This document shows, in pieces, positions 25,318 to 33,836 of a stretch of DNA of 39,598 nt (positions are counted from its first letter, which is position 1; every line of letters begins with the position of its first letter). The notes under the pieces were generated by a model that searched no databases, was not told the DNA's origin, and was given only the letters and a program-made list of their open reading frames with translations. Position numbers and translations under genes: made by a program. The stretch covers positions 1-39,598 of the forward strand of contig JAUIKE010000066.1 in the NCBI GenBank assembly GCA_030430845.1, in the 5' to 3' direction. The DNA comes from Bacteroidia bacterium. Its GTDB lineage: Bacteria > Bacteroidota > Bacteroidia > Chitinophagales > Saprospiraceae.

Positions 25318-27024
25318 TTATTTGGACTTAATGAATTTGACAGTCTGGACGCTTTCAAGCCCATTCCTCAGGTCACGGCTGCTTGCGTGAATGGTGTACA
25401 TGCCGGGAGACAGGTCTTCTATGTTTTTGGAAAATATAGCTTTACCCGGAAAAATGTTTTGCTCCGAAAAGGTTTTTACCCTTCTTCCTTGCGCATTGAT
25501 AATTTCTATGCGGAGATCGGCGGTGCTTCGGCTGGTAATTTCAATGTTGAGTTGACCGGCCACCGGGTTCGGGTGGATGCGGATAAGGTCTTTGACTACC
25601 CGTATCTTGTGTTGAGAACTGGTAGTAGAAGAGGTATTGTAGATGGGCCCGGTGTTTTCTTCCGTCGCAATGGGCTGGATCATGATAGCATGAGGATATT
25701 CATTACAACCCAAATCTTTTTCATCGGTGGATGTTGGTCGGTTTTGTCCCATGAGATCAAATAAAACTTCCATATCAATATCATCCATCCCTTCAAATTG
25801 GGGTAGAGGAGCATAGCCTACTTGTGCGGCATCAATGGCAGGACTGTTTGCGGCCAGGCCCCAGAAACCTGCGCTGTTTTTCACCAGATTGGGATTGGTC
25901 CTCGTCATACCGGAAGCCGGAAGGGCCATTCCCAGGTCACCAAATACGAGATTGCTGATCCATGTTTCGGTACCGGTGGGATCCTCAAAAATGTTATCAT
26001 CAGGATCGGTGAAAATATTATTGGCAAAGGTGACATTGGTGGGCTTATCATCGCCGTCACCACCAAGAATGATCTCGGAGCAATCCACGACTGTATTAAA
26101 GGCAATGTTGATGTTATCCAGCGGGTCAGAGTCCTCGTTTTGAAGGTAAATAGCCCGGTCATTTAATTGGAAAAAGTAATTATTGTAGATGTAGTGGTTT
26201 TGCCCTTCTCTAACCCGGACGCCGCCTTTACCATTCAGGAAAAAGTTGCCGTATACAATAGCTTCCGAACCGTGGCGGAGAACCAATTCGGCTTTCGGAT
26301 TATTCTGGAAAGTGTTGTACCGGTAAACGTTTTGAGTAGCTTTACTGGAAATGAGCTCTCCGTCGCCATTACACTGCGTAAAGTAGCAGTACTCTACGAG
26401 CGTCCGACTGACGTGATCGGCCTGTGTACTGAGCCCGATCCTGATTGGTTCGATGCCCAGATCATTTCCGGTGCCGTCAAAATTTTTAAAAGAGCAATAT
26501 TGAATTTTGTGGTAGCCGGGATTGTTTTCATCCACGAGAATGGACAGGATGTTTTGGTCATCCAGATTGAGCCGGTTTTCGAAATTACAGTAGGTGATTT
26601 CGACAAATTGGCTCTCTTCCCGCACCCTTAAATATTTGTAGCAAGTATAGGCCCTGATATTTATTTGGGTAAAAACATTATAGCTGCCGGTGGTATTGAT
26701 CACATCTCTTGTTCCGATGTCACCATCCAAAAACTGAAAGCCCTGTAAGGTAACATAGTCGCTGGTGATATTTACTCTTGAGGCTCCGGTGAAAATGGTA
26801 TTCCCAAGGTTTTCGGCGGTGATGAAAAGGTGGTCTTTTTTGATGTTCATGTAGATATCTGAATACCTACCTGATTTCCAGACTATCGTATCGTTCATGG
26901 AGGAACTATCATGTGCGGCATTAAATTCCTGCTGAGAACTCACATAAATGACTTCAGATCTTAAGCTTGTTAAGAAAAGGAAGCTAAAGGAGATAATCGC
27001 AACAAGCAATTGCGGTATTTTCAT
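25318..27024 (-). CDS. PL6-family polysaccharide lyase (alginate lyase) with T9SS sorting domain
   Basis: A 568-residue secreted lyase. A signal peptide (about residues 1-23) is followed by a right-handed parallel beta-helix of PL6/chondroitinase-B type (about 25-400). The catalytic pair is visible as GELISSKATQNVYRYNTF (Lys228) and AELVLRHGSEAIVYGNFF (Arg250), whose spacing matches the Lys/Arg pair of chondroitinase B. The C-terminal ~85 residues are a type A T9SS sorting domain (IHPNPVAGQLNIEI, PGMYTIHAS, VKFIKSK). PL6 enzymes cleave alginate or, less often, dermatan sulfate by beta-elimination. With a PL7 lyase 1.3 kb away, alginate is the likelier substrate. The two lyases are separated by menB. 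Confidence 0.9.
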   Translation of the reverse strand: MKIPQLLVAIISFSFLFLTSLRSEVIYVSSQQEFNAAHDSSSMNDTIVWKSGRYSDIYMNIKKDHLFITAENLGNTIFTGASRVNITSDYVTLQGFQFLDGDIGTRDVINTTGSYNVFTQINIRAYTCYKYLRVREESQFVEITYCNFENRLNLDDQNILSILVDENNPGYHKIQYCSFKNFDGTGNDLGIEPIRIGLSTQADHVSRTLVEYCYFTQCNGDGELISSKATQNVYRYNTFQNNPKAELVLRHGSEAIVYGNFFLNGKGGVRVREGQNHYIYNNYFFQLNDRAIYLQNEDSDPLDNINIAFNTVVDCSEIILGGDGDDKPTNVTFANNIFTDPDDNIFEDPTGTETWISNLVFGDLGMALPASGMTRTNPNLVKNSAGFWGLAANSPAIDAAQVGYAPLPQFEGMDDIDMEVLFDLMGQNRPTSTDEKDLGCNEYPHAIMIQPIATEENTGPIYNTSSTTSSQHKIRVVKDLIRIHPNPVAGQLNIEITSRSTADLRIEIINAQGRRVKTFSEQNIFPGKAIFSKNIEDLSPGMYTIHASSRDLRNGLESVQTVKFIKSK

Positions 27025-27074
27025 TAAGTGTTATTTTAAAGAACTTCTATGTAAAAAATTATTCCAAGCACGCT

Positions 27075-27917
27075 CTAGGGGAATTTAGGGAATTTTGAAA
27101 AGTCCCGCTTTCTTTTTTCCAGGAAGGCATTTCTTCCTTCTTCTGCTTCAGGAGTACCATAGGCCAGGCGGGTCGCTTCTCCGGCGTATACTTGCTGGCC
27201 GACCAAGCCATCGTCAATTAGGTTGAAGCCGAATTTCAGCATTTTAATGGCTGTAGGGCTCTTGGTCATGATTTCCTGAGCCCAATCGTAGGCAACCTGC
27301 TCCAGCTCTTCATGCGGCACCACTTTGTTGACCATCCCCATTTCGTAAGCTTCCTGGGCAGAATAATTAGCCCCGAGGAAGAAGATCTCTCTTGCCCTTT
27401 TTTGCCCGACCTGGCGTGCCAAATAGGCAGAACCAAAGCCACCGTCGAAGCTTGCCACATCGGCATCGGTTTGTTTAAAAATGGCGTGTTCTTTACTGGC
27501 GATCGTCAAATCGCACACAACGTGCAGGCTATGCCCGCCGCCGACGGCCCAGCCGGGCACAACGGCGATCACCACCTTATTCATAAAGCGGATCTGGCGC
27601 TGAACATCCAGGATGTTGAACCGGTTAACTCCGTCTTCTCCCTTATAACCGGTGGTAGAGCGTACGCGTTGATCTCCGCCCGAACAAAAGGCCCAGCCGC
27701 CATCTTTGGGAGAAGGGCCTTCGCCGGTGATCAATACCACACCAATTTCCTGGCTTTCATGGCAAATGATCAATGCTTCCCACAATTCATCAACTGTTTT
27801 GGGAGTGAAGGCATTGCGGCATTCCGGTCGGTTGATGGCGATTCGGGCCACGCCATTCAGTGATTTGAAGGTGATTTCCTCGTATTCTTTTTCTGTTTTC
27901 CATTCTAGGTTTGCCAT
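27075..27917 (-). CDS. menB: 1,4-dihydroxy-2-naphthoyl-CoA synthase
   Basis: A 280-residue crotonase-fold enzyme of menaquinone biosynthesis, closing the naphthoquinol ring from o-succinylbenzoyl-CoA. The ATG at 27917 ([15 protein letters not shown]) is preferred over an upstream TTG. Motifs: [14 protein letters not shown], the oxyanion-hole FCSGGDQ and [13 protein letters not shown], and [25 protein letters not shown]. The Asp in QTDADV, where E. coli MenB has Gly, marks the type II bicarbonate-independent class also seen in Mycobacterium. No other men genes are beside it; it lies between two polysaccharide lyases, probably by chance of gene order. Confidence 0.96.
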   Translation of the reverse strand: MANLEWKTEKEYEEITFKSLNGVARIAINRPECRNAFTPKTVDELWEALIICHESQEIGVVLITGEGPSPKDGGWAFCSGGDQRVRSTTGYKGEDGVNRFNILDVQRQIRFMNKVVIAVVPGWAVGGGHSLHVVCDLTIASKEHAIFKQTDADVASFDGGFGSAYLARQVGQKRAREIFFLGANYSAQEAYEMGMVNKVVPHEELEQVAYDWAQEIMTKSPTAIKMLKFGFNLIDDGLVGQQVYAGEATRLAYGTPEAEEGRNAFLEKRKRDFSKFPKFP

Positions 27918-28316
27918 TGTATTAGGTTTGTGTTCGAATTTTTGCAAATGTACTTCAGTGATTAATCATTGCCGTGTGAGGTGAAAAACAGGCCTGCAAT
28001 AATATTGGAACCCACTGTCATTTTGTTAAAGCGGCAGAGGCTTGCTAGTGAGCTGGTGACTGGCAGTCACCAGCTCACTAGCACATTTGCAAAGCCCGGG
28101 CAAAGTTAGCCCAATCTAGCCAATTACCCAACACCCTGTCCGGTTTTGGAAGGTTTTGGAAGGTAATTGAAGCCTAATGCACCATAGAAAGGTAGAACCC
28201 TTTATGAGGGTATGTTTATTTTTGAATTTTTGTTAGTAGTGCAAACAAAGTTGATGCAGGTGCCTTGATTCATAGTAATCAGTTCGGTGGGCTGGGTGAT
28301 GTGGCCGAAGAGCAAT
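27918..28316. other. Intergenic region between menB and the PL7 gene
   Basis: A 399-bp non-coding stretch. It holds a perfect hairpin (28043-28083) and a short tandem repeat, GGTTTTGGAA twice plus a partial copy, at 28142-28164. The menB promoter must lie in its left part. I see no reading frame worth calling. Confidence 0.5.
28043..28083. terminator. Perfect 19-bp hairpin between PL7 gene and menB
   Basis: Arms 28043-28061 and 28065-28083 with a GGC loop. It lies about 235 bp after the PL7 stop and 125 bp before the menB start, both on the minus strand. It is GC-rich without a U-tract, so it may be a terminator, an mRNA 3'-end structure, or a palindromic repeat. Confidence 0.5.
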
Positions 28317-29402
28317 TTAATCATTTTTAGTAAAGTACCCCTGGTTGGAAACGGCCGCATCACTTACAAAGATACTGGCTCTTTTAAACCAAACTTCGGC
28401 ATAGTTGCCGGTTTCGTATTGCTTTTGAATATCGCCGCCGAAGGTTTCCGCGCCGGAACACCAATTTGGGTTTTCTTCCGGAGACTTTCCATTCGTTTGG
28501 TTATAGGCACCTTGCTTAAAGAAAAGTCCTTCCTCGGCATAAGCATTCTCCCGTTCCACTCCATCCTGGCCGATGGGGACAAACAGCTTTTGAGTTTGCT
28601 CCGGAATATCAGCCATGCTGGTGTATTCTGATTGGATCAAATTTTTGGTAAATGTTTTAGTCTCATGCCCCTCACTCATGAATTTCAGGTACATGATACC
28701 CTCCTTTACCTCGATTTCATAGCTAAATTCTTCTCCAAGTGCAATACCATCCTCGGGTTCTTCCGGATAAGTGTTTTCCTCTGTACCCACCGCAGAAAAG
28801 TCATCACCCCAAACAGCGGTGGAGAAATCCCATCTTCCGGAATTGTCATCACCGGCTGTATTGATTTCATAATGCCAAAAAACGGAGCCTTTGGCATGGT
28901 CGGGGAATTTTTTATAAAATATTTTTAGCGGTTCATTCTCATGTCCGTCGGCACTGTGGATCTGACCAACGACTACCGAATAGGAAGCTGCTACTCGAGC
29001 ATCGCCCGTCGCAGAGACATTCATGACTTTGAGGGTAGCGGTCAATTTAGCATCCATCAGGGGCGTCCATTTTTTCGATTGAGCCAATTCGGTTCGGGTG
29101 TTATTTGAAGTTCCGTGGGTATCTCCAGAATTAGGGGCTTTATAAACGATCCAGTCTCCCTGATCATCCTTTGCCGTATAAAAAAAGTCCTTATGCTCAT
29201 AATTAATGGGGTGGCCTGCATTGGAGCCATCTCCTAATATCAAATTCCAATGCTCAAAAAATGGAATGATGTCACTTGCATAAACGGTTTCTTGTGTTTC
29301 TTCATCACTGGCTTCTTTGCCCGTATTGGTACATGTTTGGAAGATTAGGAAGACGCTCAGGAATAAGAGCATGGGCAAGGAGGGGATAACTTTTTTATTC
29401 AC
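28317..29402 (-). CDS. PL7-family alginate lyase (probable lipoprotein)
   Basis: A 361-residue polysaccharide lyase with the three PL7 signatures: NTRTELAQ (Arg103, Glu105), VVGQIH (Gln147, His149) and FFKQGAYNQ (Tyr300), which form the beta-jelly-roll active site. The Q-I-H form is usual for mannuronate or mixed-specificity enzymes, while precise block preference needs experiment. The start is a GTG at 29402. The N-terminus is a hydrophobic signal ending FQTC (Cys24) followed by a polar, acid-rich linker, consistent with a surface lipoprotein although the lipobox is not canonical. Together with the T9SS-exported PL6 enzyme it suggests extracellular alginate breakdown. Confidence 0.92.
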   Translation of the reverse strand: MNKKVIPSLPMLLFLSVFLIFQTCTNTGKEASDEETQETVYASDIIPFFEHWNLILGDGSNAGHPINYEHKDFFYTAKDDQGDWIVYKAPNSGDTHGTSNNTRTELAQSKKWTPLMDAKLTATLKVMNVSATGDARVAASYSVVVGQIHSADGHENEPLKIFYKKFPDHAKGSVFWHYEINTAGDDNSGRWDFSTAVWGDDFSAVGTEENTYPEEPEDGIALGEEFSYEIEVKEGIMYLKFMSEGHETKTFTKNLIQSEYTSMADIPEQTQKLFVPIGQDGVERENAYAEEGLFFKQGAYNQTNGKSPEENPNWCSGAETFGGDIQKQYETGNYAEVWFKRASIFVSDAAVSNQGYFTKND

Positions 29403-29494
29403 TGTTATAATTTTTACGTAATATAAGAGTTTCCTCCTATCATTTGCTATTTGATTATTTCCAAAATGGTCTACAAAGAATTCACCTATGGCTG

Positions 29495-30676
29495 TTATGG
29501 TAATGGACTATAATTAGAAAAAATATCAATCGCTTCATATAATTCAAATCCAATTCCTTGTTCGAGCTGCCTGGGTTCGGTCATGCTATGCGTTAAAAAT
29601 ATAGAAATAGTTTTATTTTTTCGGTCAGCTGACCACCACCCACCATACGCACCAGGCCAGCCAACGGTACCAAGGGCGCCGGAACAAGGAATGGAGCCAT
29701 CAATCTTCTCTTTACTTACCATTGCCACTCCCAATCCAAATCCATAATTTTCCTGAAATATTGAAGCTCCCATTAGTTTTGAATGCTCTCTTTGTGAAGC
29801 AGTCAATTGGTTGGTACACATCCATTCAACGGTCTCTTGATTTAAAATCCGGACACCATTTGAACATCCGTTCTCAATAAATATTTTGGCAAATTTTAAA
29901 TAGTCTGATATGCTTGACCAAAGTCCTTGTCCGCCTGATTGAAACTCAAGATTACTGGGGCGTTCCTTAAAAGCCATATTTAAAGGAACCGTTTCGAGGT
30001 TTGTTAATTTACCCGAAACATCATAACCAACATTTGAAACGCATCTGTTTTTTTTGCTATTGGGCACATCGAAAAAAGTATCTCTCATTCCCAAAGGAGC
30101 AAATATTTTTTCTTCCATTACGGTACCAAGCGGTTTTCCTTCTATTGTTGAAATAAGGATACCCAATACATCAGTTGACCTTCCATAATGGAACAATTCG
30201 CCTGGCTGACCTATCAGAGGCAACTTGGACAGCTCATTTATCCACTGCTCATTTGTTAGCTCGGAATCAATGTCGCCTCCCAATTTTCTATAATCTTCTC
30301 TAAGTTTCCCTTGCTGAAATTCACTGTAAGTAAATCCTGCTCTGTGCGTCAGCAAATCGAGAATCGTAATGTGTCGCCTGGCATTTTCATGTTCATCGGG
30401 TCGGGCTTTTAAGACTTTCATCTCCTTAAATTGAGGGAACCATTTGCTTATAGGGTCCTTCAAGTCCAGTTTCTTCTCTTCGTATAAAATCATTGCAAGT
30501 ACTGAGGTAATCGGCTTGCTCATTGAAGAAATCCTAAACAGGGCATCAGCGGCCATTAATTCTTGTGTGTTCAGATTTTTATAACCAAAACTTTTTTGGA
30601 AGATGACTTGTCCATTTTTCCATATCAGACAATTGATTCCGCCGATCTTCTTGTTTTCTATAAAGTTTTTAAACAT
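29495..30676 (-). CDS. Serine hydrolase, beta-lactamase class C-like family
   Basis: A 393-residue member of the class C beta-lactamase/EstB-like superfamily. The nucleophile motif SxxK is in FRISSMSKPITSVLAM (about residues 50-65), the tyrosine motif is probably HYGRSTDVLG, and the C-terminal GWPGAYGGWWSADRKNKT block takes the place of the KTG strand. Members are esterases, peptidases or transacylases as often as beta-lactamases. No signal peptide is seen, which argues against a periplasmic beta-lactamase. It starts 30 bp after the arr stop on the same strand, suggesting co-transcription with arr. Confidence 0.87.
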   Translation of the reverse strand: MFKNFIENKKIGGINCLIWKNGQVIFQKSFGYKNLNTQELMAADALFRISSMSKPITSVLAMILYEEKKLDLKDPISKWFPQFKEMKVLKARPDEHENARRHITILDLLTHRAGFTYSEFQQGKLREDYRKLGGDIDSELTNEQWINELSKLPLIGQPGELFHYGRSTDVLGILISTIEGKPLGTVMEEKIFAPLGMRDTFFDVPNSKKNRCVSNVGYDVSGKLTNLETVPLNMAFKERPSNLEFQSGGQGLWSSISDYLKFAKIFIENGCSNGVRILNQETVEWMCTNQLTASQREHSKLMGASIFQENYGFGLGVAMVSKEKIDGSIPCSGALGTVGWPGAYGGWWSADRKNKTISIFLTHSMTEPRQLEQGIGFELYEAIDIFSNYSPLP

Positions 30677-30705
30677 TTGCTGTCCCTTTCATTTGGATTG
30701 TTTTT

Positions 30706-31164
30706 TCACTCTTCATCATTTAATGAATTAATACCTCGTTCTTTAAGTTTTTCTAATCCCTCTTTCATGGCCTTTACTTGCTCAGCAGGATGTCCTTGCC
30801 ATGCAGTGACTTCTCCGACCACTTTAAACGGTTCAGTAGAACGATAAGACATTGTCGGGTTACCAGGGAATTTTCTGTCGGTTAAATCGGGGTCATCCTC
30901 AATGGAGCCTGTTGCTTCGACTAAATAAATTCTTTCCCGTCCATTTCCAATAGCAAGTTCAGCGCCCCATATAGCGGCATCCAGGGTTGCTGTCAGGAAG
31001 ATGTACTTCGCATTTTTTCTTTGTCCAAAGTTGGAGTTGAAACCAGGTTTGATTAAATCCCCAACTTTTAGGTCAGCTTTTGTTCCATGAAAATAAGTCT
31101 GAGCAAAAGGCGTAGGATTTTGTTCATTTGAGCTGCTTTCGTCTTTATTCTTTTCTGTCGTCAT
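30706..31164 (-). CDS. arr: NAD(+)-rifampin ADP-ribosyltransferase
   Basis: A 152-residue enzyme of the Arr family, which inactivates rifamycin antibiotics by transferring ADP-ribose from NAD+ to the drug. The family landmarks are all present: YFHGTKADLKVGDLIKPG, IFLTATLDAAIWGAELA, GSIEDDPDLTDRKFPGNPT, SYRSTEPFKVVGEVTAWQGH, and the C-terminal EQVKAMKEGLEKLKERG. The first ~20 residues are a polar extension. Length is typical. It lies in a block of accessory genes, with the serine hydrolase 30 bp downstream and an unusual 99-bp spacer upstream. The resistance role is inferred from the family; the native role in environmental bacteria may differ. Confidence 0.94.
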   Translation of the reverse strand: MTTEKNKDESSSNEQNPTPFAQTYFHGTKADLKVGDLIKPGFNSNFGQRKNAKYIFLTATLDAAIWGAELAIGNGRERIYLVEATGSIEDDPDLTDRKFPGNPTMSYRSTEPFKVVGEVTAWQGHPAEQVKAMKEGLEKLKERGINSLNDEE

Positions 31165-31263
31165 AGGCTATGGGTTCTTTTTATGACCGTCGCAGGGCTA
31201 GGATATGTGTACTAGCATTTCGCACAGCGCTAATTCTTATAGGCTTTGTGTGCAGTTGGCGTA
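31165..31263. other. Spacer with a motif shared by the neighbouring spacer
   Basis: A 99-bp non-coding spacer between arr and the SUMF1-like gene. The segment 31224-31249 (plus-strand ACAGCGC.TAAT...GGCTTTGT) resembles 32003-32031 in the next spacer (ACAGCG.TTTTAAT...GGTTTTGT). Each lies 11-15 bp after the stop codon of the minus-strand gene before it. This recalls the boundary sequences of cassette-like accessory genes, but no complete integron attC site could be built. Confidence 0.45.
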
Positions 31264-31965
31264 TTATTTTTTCAAGTTAATTGCTATTCTAAATCCTAGG
31301 TCGTCTATTTTGAAGGAGAATGGATGACTTCTTCTTCGAGTTGTTGCCATAACGCTTCTTTCTCTGTCACACCAACCCCCTCCACGAAAAATACGATATG
31401 ACCCATAAACAGACTCATCATAAATATCCGAGCACCATTCCCAAACATTTCCCAACATATCGTACAGTCCCCAATTGTTAGGGATTTTTTGTCCGACTTC
31501 CTGAGTCCGATTGTTGGAGTTCTCTTTAAACCAAGCAATTTTAATCAATTCTCCGTGTCTAATCTCTTCCGTTCCAGCTTGACAAGCGAATTGCCATTCA
31601 GCTTCTGTTGGCAACCGAAACCCATTTGCTTTGGAATTAAAGATTATACTTTCAGTTGTTAAGTCTATAGTATAGCATTTGTCTTTTCCTAAAGATTCAG
31701 ATAGTGCATTACAAAAATGTACGGCGTCAATCCAAGTGATTGTTTCGACGGGTAATTTCTCGCCAGCAAATGTCGAAGGATTTTCATTAGTTACAGCTTC
31801 ATAAATTTCTTGTGTTATTGGGAACTTACTGAGTTTAAAGGAATCTATCTCAACCGACCAAGTTTCTTTTGTTCGATCGTCTCTCATCTTCACAGTTCCT
31901 GTTGGAATGGTCACCAACAACTCATCTATTACTTCTCTTTCTATTTTTCCCTTTGTCGTTTCCAC
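31264..31965 (-). CDS. SUMF1/formylglycine-generating-enzyme-fold protein
   Basis: About 233 residues with a GTG start at 31965; a TTG at 32001 would add 12 residues. The family pattern is clear: SFKLSKFPITQEIYEAVTNENPS, PVETITWIDAVHFCNALSE, GFRLPTEAEWQFACQAG, NNWGLYDMLGNVWEWCSD, FRGGGWCDRERSV and DDLGFRIAI. True formylglycine-generating enzymes have two active-site cysteines (RGGS-x2-C-x4-C). Here only one cysteine is near (GGGWCD) and the second is missing, so sulfatase activation is unlikely. Related domains serve in EgtB-type oxidases, in peptide modification and as non-enzymatic modules. There is no sulfatase nearby. Confidence 0.85.
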   Translation of the reverse strand: METTKGKIEREVIDELLVTIPTGTVKMRDDRTKETWSVEIDSFKLSKFPITQEIYEAVTNENPSTFAGEKLPVETITWIDAVHFCNALSESLGKDKCYTIDLTTESIIFNSKANGFRLPTEAEWQFACQAGTEEIRHGELIKIAWFKENSNNRTQEVGQKIPNNWGLYDMLGNVWEWCSDIYDESVYGSYRIFRGGGWCDRERSVMATTRRRSHPFSFKIDDLGFRIAINLKK

Positions 31966-32002
31966 ATTGTTTTTTTTTAATGGGCCACATAGGGCAGCCA
32001 AA

Positions 32003-32031
32003 ACAGCGTTTTAATGCTATTTAGGTTTTGT
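32003..32031. repeat. Degenerate copy of the spacer motif behind the clostripain-like gene
   Basis: A 29-bp segment that aligns with 31224-31249 in the next spacer: ACAGCG, then TAAT, then a C-T-A/T-rich stretch, then GG(T/C)TTTGT. It lies 10 bp after the protease stop codon, the same relative place as the other copy. A much weaker third match may exist at 29479-29498, behind the serine hydrolase. Confidence 0.35.
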
Positions 32032-32041
32032 CCTGTTTAGT

Positions 32042-33457
32042 TTACCATTTGTATTTATTGACTCCACCCGTTTCGTCATTGGTATCGTCAAAAAGATAGT
32101 CCAACCATTCAAAGAAATTATCAACCTGGTCATTTCCTTTAATCGCACCATCCATACACCAATCATATTGCCCATATGAATTTTGATCAGAGGATGTATC
32201 ATCGGGAGAGAACCAAGCACAATGACTCCAGAAGGAATTATTTGTTTGAGAGAATAACCTATTTCCTTGAGGGATTATTTGATATACTCCGCTTTTTCCA
32301 TTAACAAAATCACTGGTTTCCGGAAAATATCCTCGCCCGTAGTAGGAATGAATTACCAAATCATCCAATATGCTGCAGACTTCTTGAGCACTGTTTCGAG
32401 TAGTATTGGCGAAAGATCCATTAGCACTTATTTGACTCCAAAAATGATAGGCATCCAGATATGGAGATGTTAATTGTGCAATTTCCAAATTATCTGATGT
32501 ATTGTGGTAATACCCTAAAGTGTTTTTGATAAGGTTTTTAATAATGGCCTTTTCTTCATTGGCCAATAGCCTGGAAGCTTCATCAATTTCCACTTTCAAG
32601 TCCATTATTTTTGAATTATCAAACAATCCCCAGGAAGACCACCGCTGACTGTCGTATACTTCTTCAAATATTAATTTAGAAAAATCTAATGGACTCATTT
32701 CATTAGGATTCAAATGACTTTCTTTTCCTCCATCGAAATAGTTTACATCTAATTCAGCCTCTTCACTTGAATGAATGGTCAATCGTTCCAGTATTCGATC
32801 ATAAGCCCAGGCTCCGGAAAGAGGGGCAGAGGCTATGACATAGTTGGAAGAAAAGGAGTTGTTTTCAGGTCGCCATTGATATAAATTTTCTAAGCCGGCC
32901 ATGGAACAAACATCTAAACCGAGAATGTCTACTGATTCATTTTGGGTAAGTACATTGGTTAATTCTGCGGGATAAAGACGATCACTGTCTCCACTCTCCG
33001 CATCGGGACACATACTTACTCCGTTTCCATGCGACCTCAGTACAAGTAGGTAGTGTTTGGCAGGATAATATTTCTTGCAGTACTGTATGAATTTTTTCAA
33101 TGTTAATGCATCTGCCATATTCACCTCATCCGATCGATTGATTCCAATCTCAGGAAGGAATGCTTTTCCGTCCAATCGATTGTATGAATTATATTCGATT
33201 TGATACAGTCTGGTATCGGTAAAGTTTCCATCCAAAGTGGTCGCATCTTCCGAAAAACCTTCAACTCTATCAATTAGTAATATTAGATTGTAGTCCCTGG
33301 ATTTTTTACCTCGTTTCATTTCGGCAATGTCGCTCAGCAAGTCCATTTCTGATGAATTAGAGCCAACAGAATAATGCATAATTGTCCAGTTCTTTATTTC
33401 TCGCGAGGAAGAGGTGCTTAGTAAAGCAGATAATAGGATGATCAATAAATATTTCAT
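32042..33457 (-). CDS. Clostripain-like (C11 family) cysteine protease, secreted
   Basis: A 471-residue protein. The start is the ATG at 33457 (MKYLLIILLSALLS), which gives a clean signal peptide; the frame extends 23 codons further without one. The C11 core has WTIMHYSVGSNSSEMDLLSDI, the catalytic His143 in LVLRSHGNGV, and Cys184 in DILGLDVCSMAGLEN. Family members cleave after arginine or lysine and are usually activated by self-processing. The signal peptide predicts periplasmic or extracellular action; no T9SS domain is seen at the C-terminus. It is divergent from the GH127 gene. Confidence 0.9.
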   Translation of the reverse strand: MKYLLIILLSALLSTSSSREIKNWTIMHYSVGSNSSEMDLLSDIAEMKRGKKSRDYNLILLIDRVEGFSEDATTLDGNFTDTRLYQIEYNSYNRLDGKAFLPEIGINRSDEVNMADALTLKKFIQYCKKYYPAKHYLLVLRSHGNGVSMCPDAESGDSDRLYPAELTNVLTQNESVDILGLDVCSMAGLENLYQWRPENNSFSSNYVIASAPLSGAWAYDRILERLTIHSSEEAELDVNYFDGGKESHLNPNEMSPLDFSKLIFEEVYDSQRWSSWGLFDNSKIMDLKVEIDEASRLLANEEKAIIKNLIKNTLGYYHNTSDNLEIAQLTSPYLDAYHFWSQISANGSFANTTRNSAQEVCSILDDLVIHSYYGRGYFPETSDFVNGKSGVYQIIPQGNRLFSQTNNSFWSHCAWFSPDDTSSDQNSYGQYDWCMDGAIKGNDQVDNFFEWLDYLFDDTNDETGGVNKYKW

Positions 33458-33836
33458 AGTATTTGTATTAAACATAATGATCCGCCAGCCGAACGGGCTA
33501 GTGGATGTTGTAGTCCGTTTTACCATTCAACAACGGGCGCAGTTACAATATGCACCCATTTATATAGATGGAAAATAGGGAGGACTCAGCATATTTAAGG
33601 TGATTAATTTAAAAAACACACCTATCATCACTACCTCCTCAAGATAATAGGAAACGTACTTTTTTTCCTGAAACCAGCAAGATTCTTGAATATTTCTGCT
33701 ATTTTCATTTTCCTGAGGTAAGCTCTTTCGCTTTCCCTATTTTTCTTAACAAGGTATTCGTACGTTTAACCTATTTGCGGAAAAAAAGCGCAAATATTCT
33801 TCCATCGAATTATTCCAAATCTTTAACCATTAACTC
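33458..33836. promoter_or_regulatory. Divergent intergenic region, protease / GH127 operon
   Basis: A 379-bp A/T-rich region with the promoters of the clostripain-like gene and of the GH127-DUF5695 pair. A hairpin with 8-bp arms, TATTTGCG / CGCAAATA (33772-33779 and 33789-33796), lies about 40 bp before the GH127 start and could be an operator or 5'-UTR structure. No reading frame is evident. Confidence 0.4.

Noticed and set aside
27312..27863. A 183-codon plus-strand frame
   Set aside because: It lies fully opposite menB, whose motifs are intact and conserved; it has no recognisable domain.
29495..30676. Beta-lactamase conferring antibiotic resistance
   Set aside because: Although the SxxK motif is present, there is no signal peptide and the KTG motif is replaced, so a general serine hydrolase or esterase is the safer call.
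31165..31263. A classical integron attC site
   Set aside because: Only one possible core-like end (GTTGGC) is present; a matching RYYYAAC/GTTRRRY pair in the right inverted arrangement and an integrase gene are both lacking. It is kept only as a cassette-like spacer hypothesis.
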